DNA of 64,000 bases from JBLHOS01 sp047623825. GTDB lineage: Bacteria > Pseudomonadota > Alphaproteobacteria > Rhodobacterales > Rhodobacteraceae. Below, in pieces: positions 63,006 to 64,000 of this stretch. A program made the position numbers and the translations under genes. The stretch spans positions 1 to 64,000 of the forward strand of contig JBLHOS010000002.1 of NCBI GenBank assembly GCA_047623825.1, written 5' to 3'. Positions within the stretch are counted from its first letter, which is position 1. Each line of letters opens with the position of its first letter. The notes below the pieces were generated by a model. It was given only the letters and a program-made list of their open reading frames with translations. It was not told the DNA's origin and made no database searches.

Positions 63006-63715
63006 CCGCCCAGAAAACTCCGACGGACTTCGGGATCTTCCAGTAGGGCCTTGCCGGTATCGGTGAACGCGTTGCGGCCTTGCACCATCACATACCCCTT
63101 GTCGGCAATCGCCAACGCCTGGCGGGCATTTTGTTCAACCATCAAGATCGAGATCCCGGTGCGGGCCACCTCGATGATCCGATCAAACAGCTCATCCATC
63201 ACGATGGGAGAAACACCAGCCGTCGGTTCATCCAGCATCAAGACACTAGGTTGGGTCATCAACGCGCGCCCAACGGCGACTTGCTGACGTTGCCCCCCGG
63301 ACAATTCACCTGCTGGCTGGGCACGTTTGTCTTTCAAGATTGGAAACAGATCGTAGACTTGGGCCAATGTGTCGGAAAAATCGTCCGGCCGCAGGAAAGC
63401 GCCCATCTCCAGGTTCTCTTCGACCGTCAAAGACGTGAAAATGTTTGAGGTTTGCGGCACAAATCCCATCCCCTTGGCGACACGTGCCTGCGGCGAAAGC
63501 TTGGTGATATCCTCACCATTCAGGCGCACCGCCCCATCACGCACATTCAACATGCCAAAGATCGCCTTCATCGCGGTTGATTTTCCGGCACCGTTCGGGC
63601 CAACAATCACAGCGATTTCTCCTTTGTTGACCGAGACAGTACACGCATGCAGGATATCTGCGCCTGTGCCATAGCCACCTGTCATCTGATCACCGATCAG
63701 GAATGGTTCAGACAT
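63002..63715 (-). CDS. livF: Branched-chain amino acid ABC transporter ATP-binding protein LivF
   Basis: 237 aa. Walker A VGPNGAGKSTAMKAIFG, signature ELSGGQRQQVAVGRAL, Walker B LMLDEPTAGVSP, and the LivF-type short C-terminus. Partner of LivG. Separated from livG by 48 nt. Confidence 0.92.
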   Translation of the reverse strand: MSEPFLIGDQMTGGYGTGADILHACTVSVNKGEIAVIVGPNGAGKSTAMKAIFGMLNVRDGAVRLNGEDITKLSPQARVAKGMGFVPQTSNIFTSLTVEENLEMGAFLRPDDFSDTLAQVYDLFPILKDKRAQPAGELSGGQRQQVAVGRALMTQPSVLMLDEPTAGVSPIVMDELFDRIIEVARTGISILMVEQNARQALAIADKGYVMVQGRNAFTDTGKALLEDPEVRRSFLGG

Positions 63716-63763
63716 GTTTGGCCCCTGTCTTTTTCTTGGTCACAATACTCAAAACTCGCCCCA

Positions 63764-64000
63764 TCAACCGGCACTGGCCGCTGTTTTATTCTTCAGACCG
63801 GTGCCCAGATAGGCCTCGATCACTTGCTCATTGGCTTTGATCTGCTGAATTGTGCCTTCGGCCAACACATGGCCCTCAGCCATCACAATCACCGGGTCAC
63901 ACAGACGTCCGATGAAATCCATGTCATGCTCAATCATGCAAAATGTATAACCGCGCTCTTGGTTCAGGCGTAGGATCGCATCGCCGATTGTGTTCAGTAG
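63764..64000 (-). CDS. livG: Branched-chain amino acid ABC transporter ATP-binding protein LivG (C-terminal part)
   Basis: The last 78 residues of the ATPase, cut by the right edge of the window. Visible are FCMIEHDMDFIGRLCDPVIVM (His-loop, quoted in part as IEHDMDFIG) and AEGHVLAEGTIQQIKANEQVIEAYLG, the characteristic LivG end. Starts outside the window. Confidence 0.88.
   Translation of the reverse strand, partial: LLNTIGDAILRLNQERGYTFCMIEHDMDFIGRLCDPVIVMAEGHVLAEGTIQQIKANEQVIEAYLGTGLKNKTAASAG

Overview
The window looks like chromosomal DNA of a mid-GC marine alphaproteobacterium of the Rhodobacterales (roseobacter group). The evidence is the CtrA/SciP cell-cycle pair, an adenosylcobalamin-dependent ribonucleotide reductase (NrdJ), a GlpSTPQUV-type glycerol ABC transporter with GlpD/GlpK/GlpR, a TRAP transporter, a dimethylglycine-dehydrogenase-like flavoprotein and a Hint/RTX secreted protein. 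No CRISPR array, rRNA operon, IS element or prophage is visible. Two tRNAs (Leu-CAA, Pro-UGG) are present.

Layout. 1-7.9 kb: a catabolic island with a GlxA-type regulator (cut by the window edge), ATP-dependent 5-oxoprolinase, TRAP transporter DctPQM and a MarR-like regulator, most simply read as 5-oxoproline (or a related cyclic amide) uptake and hydrolysis. 8-11.6 kb: housekeeping minus-strand genes (Bpt leucyltransferase, RDD and DUF2852 membrane proteins, MnmA) and a possible 51-aa basic protein. 11.7-17.1 kb: sciP, ctrA (with two near-consensus CtrA boxes), ligA, recG. 17.2-21.2 kb: a 40-aa membrane peptide with its own terminator, a SufU/NifU-like scaffold, hisI, gluQ, a methyltransferase and trmFO. 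21.3-27.4 kb: two small DoxX-like membrane proteins, a VOC protein, gyrA, usg, dsbB and a DedA/YqaA protein. 27.4-28.45 kb: tRNA-Leu(CAA) in a gene-poor stretch with strong hairpins and ORF remnants.

28.45-39.95 kb is one long glycerol locus: glpD-glpS-glpT-glpP-glpQ-glpU-glpV-glpK and an iron-type alcohol dehydrogenase on the minus strand, with glpR divergent. It imports glycerol, phosphorylates it and oxidises glycerol-3-phosphate. 40-41.15 kb is noncoding and holds two DnaA-box-like sequences and a candidate structured RNA ending in a terminator-like hairpin. It precedes an 808-aa RTX/Hint protein. 43.6-50.7 kb (minus): MobA-like nucleotidyltransferase, dimethylglycine-dehydrogenase-like flavoprotein, CorC/CNNM protein, XerD, an uncharacterised 498-aa secreted protein and an overlapping 45-aa membrane peptide that was too short for ordinary ORF calling. 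50.8-55.9 kb: aroK-aroB, gpt, fabI, pdxH, a two-domain cold-shock protein overlapping a DUF192 protein, and tRNA-Pro. 56.3-60.0 kb: nrdJ with an NrdR-box-like palindrome upstream and a clear terminator. 60.3-64 kb: the livM-livH-(small secreted protein)-livF-livG branched-chain amino-acid ABC operon, cut by the right edge.

Starts were moved inward wherever a Shine-Dalgarno sequence, overlap or family N-terminus argued for it. Functional names rest on reading conserved motifs by eye, since no database search was possible. The least explained items are the candidate RNA at 40.8-40.9 kb, the peptide/498-aa protein/XerD overlap chain, the paired tiny ORFs at 8.1-8.3 kb, the interrupted ORF before tRNA-Leu and the secreted protein embedded in the liv operon.
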